From contig NC_134027.1 of assembly GCF_964204645.1 (NCBI RefSeq), forward strand, positions 13,196,485 to 13,260,484: 64,000 nt of DNA, given 5' to 3'. The stretch is from Tubulanus polymorphus (lineage: Eukaryota; Nemertea; Palaeonemertea; Tubulaniformes; Tubulanidae). Positions 27,640 to 39,779 of the stretch are shown in pieces (position 1 is the first letter of the stretch; each line of letters begins with the position of its first letter). Below the pieces are notes generated by a model, which had not been told where the DNA came from, ran no database searches, and saw nothing but the letters and a program-made list of their open reading frames with translations. Both the position numbers and the translations under genes were made by a program.

Positions 27640-29718
27640 TTAACGACCATTTTTACTGTAGTACTCCATTTCTGCCTTCATTTTTTTCATTTCCACGTCC
27701 AACTTTTAAATTTTTTTATCAAGACACATACACTGGCGTTGATAAACGTCTTGTTGTGTCAACGCCTTCCGCTTTCTCTCTTTTCGAGCACTTTGTATCC
27801 TCCCTGAAATAAGATGATACCGATATGCATCAAGATTTTGGTAACAGTTTATTGTCTGTTTCCATTAAACCAAAAGATTTAATTTTATCAGATATGGAAA
27901 GTGCAAGTGAATCCTCTAGTACAGGGAGTATACTTTTTTGCATTCGATATTTGTTTTACTTTCAATATATTGTTGCCTCTTATGAAACCAACAGTTGTCC
28001 ACTAAGAACTAACCTGAGATTTTGAAATGAACTACAATATATCTTTGAGCAACTGCCTTAACGAGCCCATACACTTTATTAATTCAAACTAAATAATAAT
28101 CAAGAACTGTCAAGTCATGGGTACTTACTACTGGATTCAAAATGAAAGTTACCTTCGATAGATGAAGATGAATAAGCAACGGGTTCTGATGGTGGCTCGG
28201 TTGCTGTGTCGATTGAGGATTGTTCCATCAGTTGATCAGCTGTGGATGTACTCGGAACGATAAACTGATCATCCACTGATATAATCTGCTTGTCTGCGCT
28301 CAGTCCAAGCATGAGTTTACTCAGATTGATTTCTAAAATAATAAAAAAACAGATCTCAGTCGCAGGAGTCTTTTATACTAATATCCATTATTTTTTTTAT
28401 ATTTTTGTCGCATGTTTACTGACAAATGGAAAAGTTTGTCATGAAAACTATTAATTTGGTAGAATTTGAAATTTAAAAAAAAAGTTTGATCACAGAATGA
28501 ATAATCATTCGTTGGTAATAACTTAAAAGCAATACGATTGATAAATTCCACCAATTCCACAACATTGCAGTTACAATAATTGATCGGGCCTATGATACAT
28601 TTATTCAAAACCATATGTAATCTAGTGCAGAGGAATGGATCAATTAAATGATCTGAAACTGTGGAGGACGGTGTATTAAGGCAAGTCTCATTCCTTGTGA
28701 GGCCTGCGTGCAGTAAAGTAAAAGCTTGCCAAGGACTGATTAGGCCTATATCTAATCATTTGAGCATTCCAATCTACTTTGTTGGACTAATAAAGATGAA
28801 TGAGATGGGTGTGAACACAGCCATGAACTCTTCAAACAGATCATCATGTTAAGTCTAAACCTGCGTGACGTAGACCTAAATAAATAAATAAACCGATACT
28901 TTTGGATTATTTTGATGGTCGGATTGTGGGAAATAATGATTGACTCTGGGCTGGCGTGTGGTTCAATCAAGGAAAGCCAAGGCATGGTGCAGTTGTCAAT
29001 TAATTGGGCATTAGGCCTATAGGTTTGCTTCCTGGTGAACCTATTGCTAACAATTCATTTCCCCCAATAGTGTGACTGTAGTGAACTGATATAAATCTCA
29101 GTATAGTTAACAAATAAAAACCCACCGTAGATTTGTAGAAATAGTTTATTTCCTGACGGTTTCGAGCTTAAAACTAAACTTCAGAGTTTTAACCTCAAAA
29201 TAGTTTGGAAATAAACTGTTTCTACAAATCTACGGTGGGTTTTTATTCGTTCTCCAAATAATCTCGACTTTATAAAAGCAATAGTCAAGGACCTAAGATT
29301 AAATTTAGAAATGTATTAGCCTAACATGGTTTGAGCCTATTTTGAGTGAACATTCGCCAATTGATAACTAAGAAAATGAAAACTTACCAACAAGCGAATC
29401 ATCTAGTATCACTGGTGCCTGGCTTTCCACACCACCACTGGGGATACCGTTCCAAGAGGGATTTCCACAGAAGAGTTCTATGATTCTCTCATCCGTCTCT
29501 GAGATATTATTAGGTTGCCGTCCAACTCCTGTCTGTTTGCTATCTTTCGCATGCGTAATTGACTTTTTCTTAGCCCCTGCTTGCATAGTTTTCCATTTTA
29601 ATTTGATATCGTTCACCTCCCTCCGACAAACCCCAATACTATTTACTGCATCAGTAATTCTCCCGTAGTAATGAAACCGGCCCCTGGTGTAAATGCTAGC
29701 CTGACAGTACAATAACAA
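27640..29718 (-). CDS. Myb/SANT-like protein gene, three exons
   Basis: Exon 1 (29,388 to about 29,665 or beyond) encodes the helix-turn-helix core ITDAVNSIGVCRREV, then KLKWKTMQAGAKKK and the typical tail TGVGRQPNNISETDERIIEL. Its donor is G|GTAAGT at 29,388/29,387. Exon 2 (28,153-28,332) follows a TATTATTTTAG acceptor and ends GAAG|GTAACT; it is S/T/E-rich (VPSTSTADQLMEQSSIDTAT). Exon 3 (27,803 down) follows CTTATTTCAG and encodes SARKERKRKALTQQDVYQRQ, reaching a TAA at 27,706. Past it the same frame gives a coiled-coil piece to 27,640. Both junctions keep phase 1. The first SANT helix is missing where an inverted-repeat sequence lies at 29,665-29,720. Such proteins are either host regulators or derived from Harbinger-type transposons. 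Confidence 0.6.
29113..29247. repeat. Hairpin with 41-bp arms in an intron
   Basis: Arms 29,113-29,153 and 29,207-29,247 are reverse complements with a single mismatch (AATAAAAACCCACCGTAGAT at the outer end). The 53-nt loop contains a hammerhead-like motif. It lies in the intron between exons 1 and 2 of the SANT-like gene. Confidence 0.9.
29152..29184 (-). ncRNA. Hammerhead-like motif in hairpin loop
   Basis: Minus-strand CTGAAGT, a loop-stem region TTTAGTTTTAAGCT and CGAAACCGTCAGG resemble Penelope-type hammerheads. The core has one deviation (CTGAAGT instead of CTGANGA), so it is likely inactive. Confidence 0.4.
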
Positions 29719-29719
29719 G

Positions 29720-32160
29720 CCGGTTACACCATAAAGTTTCTGACTAACCCAATTATCGAATGATGGAGGCTCTAGGGGGACATATTTACATCAAGGATAT
29801 TGAAAAGAGGGTCTTCAAAATTTCGCTTAAATATTTCCCTTAAAAGGATTGACATGTGCGTATAATAAAATGCTGATTTTTGCAAGCAACAATGGCTGCT
29901 GGTCGGTCATTTTGAATGTAATCTAACCACTTTTCTGGCTGCATATATGTAAGGGGTAGATAAATCTTTAAAATTTCCAGAATAACTGGATTCTATCTAA
30001 GGACAGAGAACGAATGCAAAGTAAAGGGAATAGGGACAACAAATGCTAAGTAAAGGCAATAGCCATCCTGGGATCAGGTTCTGGGCTACAAACACTTCTT
30101 TTTCAGTTCTTCTGCAGTCATGTGGGAGATTCCCCGAGATTACAGTATCGTGGAGTGGCACAGTTTGTGTAGATAATGCGATGCAGGCATTACTTGTAAT
30201 TTTAATGAAGTAAAATCTTGTTTTGAATTCGAACCCCGCAGTGACAGTAATCACAAAAGAGTTCATTAACTAGATCAAACCAAAACTCCATTAGGAGCAG
30301 TCCCAGATCTAGGATGGCTAATTCTAGTCAATTTATCAAAAACCAAATCAAATGAATCACAAACTGTCCTATCGACCCTGATTATTATTGATGCAGACTT
30401 AAGCTGCCAGCATTTATGGACTGCGTCTTCGATCCTTTGTCGCACTACGTCCAGATATTTCAGAGATTTTTTTATATACCTTACTCTTTAAATAGACACA
30501 TAAAAATAGGTGGAAAATAGGAGAGTTAAATGGAAAGCCATTTTGATGCATCATACAAGAAAAGTTGGTAAAATGAAAGTTAGCCAATTTTTTTAGAATT
30601 TATTGAACCTCAGCCATGCACGAAGGGAATGTTGCAATAATTACATGGTGTGGTAAGGATATTCTATAACATACCCTGAATGGAATTTAAGAATTGTTTC
30701 TAGAAAACAAAAGCAGGTGTATCACATTTTCTGAAACACCCTCTTTGTAGTACGAGACTGGTGCGTGAGAGCATTGGCAAGCATATCATCTATATGGCCT
30801 AGAAATGTCAATTGTCTATTGATCCAAGAAATATAAATCATTTATTGATGATGAAAGAAGATTGATAGATTCAACTCAGCAGGAAAATGACTAACCATCC
30901 TTTTCATCAGAATTCATTGCTGTCAGGTGCACTCATCTACACCTTCAAGTGCACTAAACGTACAAGAAAGCTCTCCCCAAAAGGTTGATTTGTAATTTCT
31001 CAAATACACCATAGAAATGAAAGATATATTTATTTTCAACATTATCATAATCAAGATACACGTATAATTATGGTATAAGATTATTGACAGTATTAAATTC
31101 ATGAACTACATGAGCTTTTCCCAATAATGATTAGGCTTATTGTTGGCAATGCACCTAAAGTAAACATATAAATATTATTACTATATCTTATAATATTTAA
31201 TTCTACAGGCTTCGCATGTGTTCCAGACTTAATAAGACATTTGTATTGACAATGAACAAACAAAAGGATTTTAAACATAAGGCATCTTAATCATCGTACA
31301 TGTCCATGCTACAAGTAGATTGGAATCCATTCAAACTTAGCGTATGAGAGAAAATGGATCCCCATAAGATGTATCTTTAGCCAAACCAAATTACCATATT
31401 CTCTTTTATTTTCTTCACTTGATTAGTAGTACATAGCCAGCTGTTACAATGCATGACAGTGCCACTGGAATATGTAACCTGGTGCCTATCACAGCAGCTG
31501 GAAAACGATAAACCGTATTCATTATTTTGTTAACATCATAATTTTAAACAAGACACCCATGAGCTGTGTAGCATTGGTACATCATACTGAAGGAACTGAA
31601 AAATGTCTAAATTGCTATGAAATCAAATAGATATTGCTATCAGATAGATAATGACTCTTCACGATCCTGAAATAGGTATGATTTGATGGGTAGATTTCAT
31701 TTGATCTTTTTATTCGGTGTCCCTAACAAACCCACCACACTTACCGGGAGCAAAACAGGTGGATATTGATTCTAAGGCCCTCGTCAATGTGCCCGTTTTT
31801 TGGACCGTACCCCTCAAGAGATGGGTGAACCCAGCTCTTTCAACAATCCTGCATCCCCCTGTACAGTCATGACAGTGGTCGGCAGAACCATTAAGACAAA
31901 TTGACTTAAAGTCTACTTTAGTTCAATTTGTCTTAAATGAACGATTTCCATTCATGCCGAATATTCAACATGATTTGATTGTGTTCCAAACAACACACAT
32001 CTGCTTTATTGTTTGTTTTATAACTTAAACTCCTCACTTGACAATCTTGCTCCAATCAGGCAAAAAGTGAAACTAAATTTCACTCGATATCAATGGCAGC
32101 CATTTTGATAACTTGTGAAGTGACAACAAATGATACGAAAGAATGAAATTGAAGAAATTA
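29720..32160. other. Unassigned intergenic stretch
   Basis: No supported gene. A short hairpin (TTAAGACAAATTGA and its complement) lies at 31,892-31,935. The rest appears as unique AT-rich sequence. Confidence 0.35.
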
Positions 32161-32164
32161 AAAT

Positions 32165-32788
32165 TAGTGGTCCAGGGACACCATGCCCACTTGGGAAGTG
32201 TTTCCAAATGCTCAACAATCTAACAATTTCAATATTCAACGCCCCCTGGTGACCATATACAAAAACCAATGACCTTGAAACTCACTGCAATCATAGAACA
32301 TGTCACGAACTATAACTTTGTAATTGATCATGGTAACAAAATATACCTAGGTACCAATATAATAAGGAAATACTAAGTTATTGACATTTTTGGCCACTAA
32401 AAAAGGTCATATGACAGTCATGGATTGACCCAATTTTTGTTATGCTGATGGGCCCTAGGGGGATTCACATGCAACCGAAAGATCAAGGTAATAGATCAAA
32501 GCGTCTTCAAAATTTCCCTCAGAAACTTCAAAAATGTGTAAAAAGTGTTGATTTTGGCGAACAACAATGGCTGCCAGTCAGCCATCTTGATTCTGGCAGG
32601 GCCAGTATTTGGGCTGAAGATTTGTCTAAGGTAGATACATGTACAACCCAAATATCAAGACATTACATTGAAGCGTCTTCAAAACTTCCCAAAATAACTG
32701 GATTCCGTCTACGGATGGACGGACGCAACGACGGACGAAAAGTGAACGCAATAGCCCACTGGGACTAAAGTCCCAAGTGGGCTAAAAA
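32165..32788 (+). mobile_element. Helitron-like (HINE/pearl-type) element with one core repeat
   Basis: It starts with GTCCAGGGACACCATGCCCA, has one ~154-bp core repeat (CAACGCCCCCTGGTGACCAT onward), a unique 3' section (CGGACGCAACGACGGACGAA) and a terminal hairpin at 32,753-32,783 (AGCCCACTGGGAC-TAAA-GTCCCAAGTGGGCT). Central minisatellite units plus a 3' hairpin are the layout of non-autonomous Helentron-associated elements described in molluscs and flies. No protein is encoded. The same parts make up the 60-64 kb cluster. Confidence 0.65.
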
Positions 32789-32824
32789 GAAAGATTTATA
32801 TGTTTAACAACTTGCAATTATCAT

Positions 32825-33111
32825 TTTGTCACCTGTTTCTAAAAACATTCTGAAAGGTTCCTGCACCAGCAAGAATACAGTCTTTTTTGACAATTATGCA
32901 AAGGACGGTGCAGAGGTTCAAATGGAGCCTCCATTAACTTCTTCAAAATTACGGAAAGATCCCATGGTGGAACTACTCTCGGTACCCGAGGCCGAGAAAC
33001 ACATAAACCCTGGCAGAAACGCAATGTATGGGAAATTACGGAGCAGTAACCATTAATAGTTACAACCTGCAGGCCTTTTACGATGAATAGATGCAGTAAA
33101 TAAAGGACCAT
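32825..33111 (-). pseudogene. Tyrosine-recombinase fragment
   Basis: Broken minus-strand frames show LFIVKGLQVVTINGYCSVIS, then PPWDLSVILKKLMEAPFEPL and KKTVFLLV, the core-binding region of tyrosine recombinases found in DIRS-like and related invertebrate elements. The catalytic R-H-R-Y domain is absent. A frame change near 33,010 and one near 32,890 interrupt it. Confidence 0.45.
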
Positions 33112-35139
33112 TGGTCAAAGTAGGCTCAACTGAGTTAGACATTTTAGTTTTGAGCAAAAAAATCGATTTGTTCTTGGATTTGCAATAACGAACAGCTGAT
33201 AAAGATGAAATTATGGTGCACTTTGTAGCAAGCATGTTAAACTTTGATAATGGTAATGGGAATGGGTTTCCCTATGAGTCACAAGTACGTGGTTGAGAAC
33301 AGTTCTTGATAAAGTCACTGGGAAAGCCCTTCTAGAGGGATTTCCAAGTGATGCCCTTGTGAAGGGCTTTCTCTGTGATGTCATGAAACCAGGACAAGCA
33401 TCGAGTGGTAGAATAGGGGAAAAATTCATTGAAATTTTGCACATTCTCTCCCACCACATCCAAATGGCTTATAGCTGATGGACAAAATATTTCGGGGGGT
33501 TTTGGGGGTCCTCCCCAAGATAATTTTAGAAATTAAAAGCGTTTTCCGAGCACTTAGAAGGATCTTGAACCCATGAACGACATTTATATTTTGGAAGGTA
33601 ATGGCTAGTTCCAATGTGGTACATCCTCATTCGATGACATACAGCATCCCATGCATTCCCATGCATTACAGGTCGAGCCCTGAATTATTGCAGTAAAAAT
33701 GCACCGATGAATGCTCACTAAAAATCATCACCCAGTAGTGTATAATATCGGAAGGCGTTCGTCACACACGCGCGGCAACAGTAAGTAGGCCTATATACAT
33801 TACTACTGTTGCCGTGCGCGCCTGTCTGCAACCGATCGATGAAATACATATGCACTCATCGTAGTACAAATGTAGATACAAAATCACTGTGTTGCAATGA
33901 ATAATATGCATTGAAATGCGATACTTTTACGCGACGATAAGTAAAACAGGCACTGAACGCTTTTATGGGTCACCTGATTACCAATCGCGGCGGACCAATT
34001 GAGTGAGATCATCAACCCCCCATACTTTTACATCATTTTTGGACTATTTGGAAAATTGATATTTTTCAATACCGAAATCCGCAAACCGGATCTGCTGGGA
34101 ATTCTCATCCCTGGTTTACTTCACGACATTTCCCTCTTCTTTTAGGAGATGAGCTATTCCCTCTCTTCTCCACAATCAATTCAAAGTCAATTTCAAGAAT
34201 TTATTGCTCACAAATGCTAACGGGTCAGAGTCCAAGAGTTAACGAGTCCAGTGTTCGCGAGTCCGACAGCTTTACGGGCATTTGTTTATTACCTCTTTTA
34301 TATTGCTGTTTTCTTGTACTGGTTAATTCATTTGGGATCATCCCTATATTCCCCGGGTTATATGTTCCCCAGGTGGTTCTATGTTCCCCGGGTCCAATGT
34401 TCCCCGGGTTCTATATTCCCCCAAGGGAAAAATACTAAAGTTCCATATTCCCTCAATAATAATAAGGTTGACAGGAGGGGTCCATACCTATGCTTTTTAA
34501 TAATATTCCATCAACATACATTAGCTAAAACTCTATAAATTCTATACAGTCAAGGTTGCTTTTAACTTTTTGCAAGAGCGAGAGCTGAATACGATAAGTT
34601 TTAGATGACGATATCGTTCCATCACGGTAATTCTTACAGTAGTTACATCACACTGTAAAAAGTCTTTTAAAGAGCATTTGCCATCAAAAAAGAATATTGT
34701 GTAAAATTCATTTTCAAATGTGATGTATTCACAAGTATCAAATATGGAACTGGTTTGAATTTTAGTTCAGCCATTACTGAGAAATGTGACTTTTCAATCA
34801 GCAATTTCAGCACGTGCTAGCGCGCACGCGTGCTTGTGCTGATTGTCATAGTTAACATCATAAATAGCGCCACCCGCGGGTTGAATATGAACTATACGCA
34901 CGGAGTGAAGGATAAATAGATGACTATTCCGTTAACTATTACGGCAAATTCGTGCTTTTTCAATAAGTCACATCTTCAGGTCGTTATATGTATACTAAAG
35001 TTATTTCTGGTTAAGAAATCACGGAAAGTACAATTTTGATGGCTTTTGCCCTTAAATACTAAACTTTTTTATTGTGATTCATGTGATTCATTTCTTATTT
35101 AATAAAATAAAGATAAAAACGAAGACAGTGGCGATTTTC
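33112..35139. other. Unassigned stretch with hairpin and CCCCGGG repeats
   Basis: A hairpin at 33,769-33,821 (CGCGCGGCAACAGTA and complement) and a degenerate repeat of TGTTCCCCGGGT at 34,345-34,425 are the only features I see. A related, inverted-looking CCCAGGAATATAGAAC region lies beyond the Ty3 element at 39,850-40,000. Confidence 0.4.
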
Positions 35140-35287
35140 TGTTACAATAACTGAATTGTGTAGCTTAGTTTTGTATACTATGTACAGATGGCAGTACTGT
35201 AGTGAATAAACGGGTAGTCCAAAGGCTGCTGAAGAGAAAAGACACGTTGTTGATTTTGTCGTTACAAATAAAACAGATATCGAAACA
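35140..35287 (+). repeat. 5' LTR of element A
   Basis: 148 bp, TG...CA ends. Followed at once by TGGTGGCAGCGG. Confidence 0.92.
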
Positions 35288-35431
35288 TGGTGGCAGCGGT
35301 GTCGAAAATTTCTCGTTGGAAATAAATAAGGACAATCAGCTGATGTTGATTAGATATTAAAGAACTGTGGAAGTTTGGTGATTGTTGTGATATTATCGGA
35401 TTTTAATTCACAAAACTGTAAGTTTTTCATC

Positions 35432-36125
35432 ATGTCTCTACCCAGTGGATCATTATTAACGAACAATCAAAGACCTGTCGCAGGCATTAAACCTCCGTCA
35501 GAATTTAAGATCGAAGACTGTGAAAATCTATCTGAATCGTGGACTTTATGGAAACAAGCATGGGGAAATTATTGTATAGTGTCGGACATTGTTTCATACG
35601 ATGCAAGTTACCAATCTGCATTGTTTTTGCATAGCATTGGACCCGAGGCAGTGAAGGTATACAATTCGTTTACTTTCGATAATCCTAATGACAGTAAAAT
35701 AGTCGGAGAAATTATCAAAAAATTTCATGAGTTTACGTCAACCGCGCTTAATGAGACCTACGAGCGCTATATTTTCAATAATTGCGATCAGAAGCCGGAA
35801 GAAAGTTTTGAAACATATCTGTCAGAACTACGTAAATTGGCGCAAATGTGAATGTTTGAAGGACAGTTTGATTCGAGACAAGATAGTACTGGGCATAAGG
35901 AGTGAGGAGACGAGAAGGAAGTTATTAGAATCCAGAGAGTTGGATCTCAAAGAATTCGTCGATATTTGCAGGAGCGCGGAATCAACTTACAAACAGATGA
36001 AAGGGCTTAACCAGACGCCGAGAGCGGAAGCCATTAATCATGTTCACCAGAGGTTCGACCGAGGTCAAAACTACAAAAAACCATCGGGGAAACGATATCC
36101 GACATCATATGGTAAACAGACATAA
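35432..36125 (+). pseudogene. gag of element A, frameshifted
   Basis: From ATG 35,432 (MSLPSGSLLTNNQRP) the first frame encodes the Ty3 capsid N-terminal region (WTLWKQAWGNYCI; SALFLHSIGPEAV). Around 35,840 the frame changes and the capsid C-terminal part continues (LIRDKIVLGIRSEETRRKLL; DICRSAES), ending at an in-frame TAA at 36,123-36,125 just before the zinc knuckles. Gag builds the virus-like particle. The break would separate the capsid halves. Confidence 0.75.
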
Positions 36126-36137
36126 GGAAAAAATGAA

Positions 36138-36896
36138 ATGAAGAACTGTAGATTTTGCGTGCGTAAACACCCCCCAATGGATAAAACGAAATGTCCCGCG
36201 TATAAACAAGCGTGTAAAAAATGTGGGAAAATAGGACATTTTGCGGTTGTATGTACAAGAAAAAACATCAACGCTGTAAACTATCCTGATCACCGATCTG
36301 AGTCAGATTTCGAGGAAGAGTCGTTGGAAATATGTAAAGTTCAATCCGGTAAAAATGAATCAAAGATATATGCTGAGATGATAATCAACAAGAGACGAGT
36401 TAAATTCCAGGTCGATTCGGGAGCGGTCCCAAATTTGCTAACGATAAGATACGTAAATCAGATAAATACTATGAGAAAAACTTCGAAAACTCTTAGAATG
36501 TGGAACGGAGCAAATACGAAACCTGTAGGCGCTATGCGAATGATTGTGAGAAATCCAAAGAACCAGAAAAAGTATTCAGTCGAATTCATTATCATTAATG
36601 AAAACCTGACACCGATTTTAGGCGCCAAAACAGCGCAGGTGGTGAATCTCATAACGGTGAATGATGAAAACGTTGTAAGAGTGAATGGAGTTAAGAGCGC
36701 GACAGCAAGAGATCTGATCAACGAGTATTCCGATCTATTCAATAGAGAAATTGGTGAACTACCAGGTGAAATAAATCTAAAGCTCAGCAAAGATGCGGTA
36801 CCAGTGGCGATGCCAGTGCGTCATTTCGCACACTCGTTAGTAGATAAAGTCAAATGTAAACTTGATAAACTTGTAGAACAAGATGGTAGTAGATGA
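36138..36896 (+). CDS. Nucleocapsid, protease and RT start of element A
   Basis: It contains two cysteine motifs (CRFCVRKHPPMDKTKC and CKKCGKIGHFAVVC), the second a classic CCHC zinc knuckle. The aspartic protease carries VDSGAVPNLL (DSG catalytic triad). The RT entry follows (LINEYSDLFNREIGELPGEI and MPVRHFAHSLVDKVK). It shares the gag frame across the TAA at 36,123, so nucleocapsid and protease were probably in one polyprotein. It ends at a stop at 36,894. Confidence 0.75.
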   Translation: MKNCRFCVRKHPPMDKTKCPAYKQACKKCGKIGHFAVVCTRKNINAVNYPDHRSESDFEEESLEICKVQSGKNESKIYAEMIINKRRVKFQVDSGAVPNLLTIRYVNQINTMRKTSKTLRMWNGANTKPVGAMRMIVRNPKNQKKYSVEFIIINENLTPILGAKTAQVVNLITVNDENVVRVNGVKSATARDLINEYSDLFNREIGELPGEINLKLSKDAVPVAMPVRHFAHSLVDKVKCKLDKLVEQDGSR

Positions 36897-38457
36897 GCCA
36901 ACCGAATGTTGTAACAGTCTCGTAATAACTGAGAAGAAAAACTCAGATGACATACGTACATGTCTTGACCCATTGTAGTTGAATCGTTATTTGGTCAGAG
37001 AGCGATATCCTCTACCAACCGTTGAGGACATACTGCCGCAGCTAGCGAAAGTATTCTCGACGCTACATTTAAGACATGGTTTTTGGCATCTGAAACTGAA
37101 CCGGGAATCTAGCCTGCTGACCACGTTTGGTACGCCGTTTGGTAGATACCGATGGAAACGTCTTCCATTTGGCCTAACGGTTAGCAGCGAGATTTTTCAA
37201 AAACATTTGACGTAAGCAATCGAAGGACTAGACGGAATTGCGTGTATCGTAGATGATTTGAACGTATACGGAGTGGGAGATACGTTTGAGCAGGCTCTAA
37301 TCGACCACGATAGAAAATTGAGAGCTTTGTTAGAAGGCTGTCGTGAAAAAGGGATTGCCCTTAACTTACCGAAATTGAATCTGCACAAACGTGAAATAAC
37401 ATTTACAGGTCACATGTTTACCGATAATGGCCATAAAATAGAGCCCGAGAAAATAAAAGCAATTTCAAATATGCCTCCACCAACCGATGTGGCAGGAGTT
37501 CAAAGGTTAAATGGAATGGTGCAGTATCTGGCGAGATTCCTACCTAATTTATCCGAGGTATTAGAACCTATCCGTAGATTGACGAGAGGAAATGTACCGT
37601 GGAATTGGGGCGAGGAACAGAATCGCGCATTCGAGAAAGTGAAAGAAATGGTCTGCGAAGCACCAATTTTGGCATATTTCGATCCGCAGAAAGATATAGT
37701 TTTTCAATGCGATACCTTTAAAAGTGGTTTAGGGGCAACTCTAATGCAGGAAGATCAACCCTGTACATACGCCAGCCGTGCACTCACGGAAACCGAACAG
37801 CGCTATGCACTAATAGAAAAAGAAACTTTGGCAATCGTATATCCGTTAGAAAAGTTTCACCAATACGTATATGGTCGCAAGATTAAAGTTCAGTCAGATC
37901 ATAAATCGATAGAATCGATCGTGCGAAAGCCGTTGTCAAAAGCGCCAAGAAGGCTGCGAAATATGTCGCTACGCATGCAAAAATATGACGTTGAAATTGT
38001 ATATACGCGAGGCAAAAATATGTTTATAGCCGTTACTCTATCGCGAGCTTATCTGACAGACAGAAAAGACGAGCAACAGATGCATGTAGATAACATGGTT
38101 CGTTATTTGCCGATTAGCCGAGAACGACTCGCGGAAATAAAAACCGAAACCGAGGAGGATCACGTATTACAATTGTTGAAACAAACGATCCTAAAAGGTT
38201 GGCCAGTGGAAAAGAAACTACTGCCCAGCGAACTATCGCCGTATTTTAACCATCGCAACGAGTTGTCTGTTCAAGATGGAATTATCTTTCGTGGCGAACG
38301 CCTGATAATACCGAAATCATTACAAACTTTCATTCGTGACCGAATTCATGCATCACATTTAGGCATCGAATCATGCTTACGTAGAGCTCGAGAGAGTGTT
38401 TACTGGCCGAACATGAATGAACAACTAAAAGACTATATGTCGTCATGCGAAATTTGA
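36897..38457 (+). pseudogene. RT, RNase H and integrase zinc domain of element A
   Basis: RT: YPLPTVEDILPQLAKVFSTL, then LPFGLTVSSEIFQKHL, an in-frame TAA at 37,213-37,215, then the catalytic IVDDLNVYG with both aspartates. RNase H: VFQCDTFKSGLGATLMQ (first acidic residue kept, neighbouring residues unusual), YALIEKETLAIVYPL, VQSDHKSIESI. The connection IAVTLSRA stands where the family has ADxLSRA. Integrase zinc domain: HASHLGIESCLRRARESVYW and SSCEI, then a frame change at a GA repeat (38,455-38,468). Confidence 0.8.
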
Positions 38458-39435
38458 GAGAGAGAGACGCAAAAAAGCAAAAAGAAACCATGCAAACGGG
38501 AACCGTATCGCGACCCTGGGAGAAAATAGGTTGTGACCTATTTGAAATAGACGGGGTAAATTACCTGATAACAGTCGACTATGTTAGTAACTACTGGGAG
38601 ATAGACCGATTATACTCCACGAAATCGAACGCGGTCATAAGTAAACTGAAGGCTCATTTGGCAAGATTTGGTATTCCTGATATCTTAGTCAGTGACAATG
38701 GACCTCAGTTCAAAAAACATTTCAAAAAACTTTATGAATAGTCGCGCAAATGGTCAAGCCGAATCAGCAGTGAAAACGGCGAAAAAATTACTGAAAAAAG
38801 CTAAGCGATCCAGTAGCGACCAATATTTAGCGTTGTTGGACTATCGGAATACACCATCACAGAATCTGAGTTCAAGTCCAGTACAACGTATATTTAACCG
38901 TCGAGCGAAAACATTACTACCTATTACAAACAATCTATTGCAACCGAATATTACGTATCCGAATCTGTCAAAGAATAAGCAAAGGCAGGAGAAATATTAC
39001 AACAAAGGTGCGAAAGACCTAAAACTGCTCAACGAGGGAGATAGGGTCTACATCCAACCTCAGACTAGACAAGAACTGTGGAAACCAGCTAAAATCATTT
39101 ATAAACTAGACGATAGATCGTATCTCGTAGAAACCAAAAATGGCGCGAAATTCCGACGAAACAGACAACAGCTGCGCGAAACATGCAACAAAAATGCGTT
39201 AGCGAGTAAAACACCTAACATATCTAAAGTTCCGGAAGATGGCGTACGAACCGAATTCGAAACTACAACTGTAGAAACAACTCCCGCCAGTAACAACGAA
39301 CATAGAATAGAAACGACCGTCAACGAGGAAAATAATACCAACAGCAGACCAGTTAGAAACAGAAAAGAACCAACATATTTAAAGGACTATGTCATGAATT
39401 TATTATCATCAGAGTTATTAGTAGTTAGTGAATAG
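38445..39435 (+). pseudogene. Integrase core and C-terminus of element A
   Basis: The catalytic residues are visible: D in CDLFEIDGVNYL, D in LVSDNGPQFKK, E in ANGQAESAVKT. Between the second and third, about 20 residues usually present in Ty3 integrases are missing at a stop/frame change (38,739), so the core is internally deleted. The C-terminal domain follows (LNEGDRVYIQPQTRQELWKP, then a basic tail). The frame closes at 39,435. No further ORF lies before the 3' LTR. Confidence 0.75.
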
Positions 39436-39630
39436 AATTATAATAGACTTAATAAATATTTAGCAAATAGAAATTGAAATTCAATGATGACAGTTAACTG
39501 GAAAACTTATTCAGCACATGCTCAAATAAAAAAAAAGAATAAAATCTTCAGAACTTGTTGAAATTCTCTATAATCTAAATTTAATTAAGATTGTAATTTT
39601 TAGAATGAACATTAAACTTTGAAGAGGGGA

Positions 39631-39779
39631 TGTTACAATAACTGAATTGTGTAGCTTAGTTTTGTATACTATGTACAGATGGCAGTACTGTAGTGAATAA
39701 ACGGGTAGTCCAAAGGCTGCTGAAGAGTAAAAGACACGTTGTTGATTTTGTCGTAACAAATAAAACAGATATCGAAACA
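39631..39779 (+). repeat. 3' LTR of element A
   Basis: 149 bp. Differs from the 5' LTR by about one insertion (GAGTAAAAG) and one substitution (GTAACAAA). Confidence 0.92.

Larger units (their letters stand above)
35140..39779 (+). mobile_element. Ty3-type LTR retrotransposon A, 4,640 bp, TSD TTTTC
   Basis: LTRs of 148-149 bp (TGTTACAATAACTG ... GATATCGAAACA) flank gag and pol in the plus orientation. The 5-bp duplication TTTTC is perfect (35,135-35,139 and 39,780-39,784). The primer-binding site TGGTGGCAGCGG directly follows the 5' LTR, and a polypurine tract GAAGAGGGGA precedes the 3' LTR. LTRs differ by only a few bases, but the coding region has at least six breaks, which suggests it was mobilised in trans or has indel artefacts. 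Confidence 0.92.

Noticed and set aside
27549-27812. 87-aa plus-strand frame
   Set aside because: It is the antisense of exon 3 of the SANT-like gene, which has acceptor and phase support.
33053-33478. Short frames on both strands near the recombinase relic
   Set aside because: None continues the recombinase homology convincingly.
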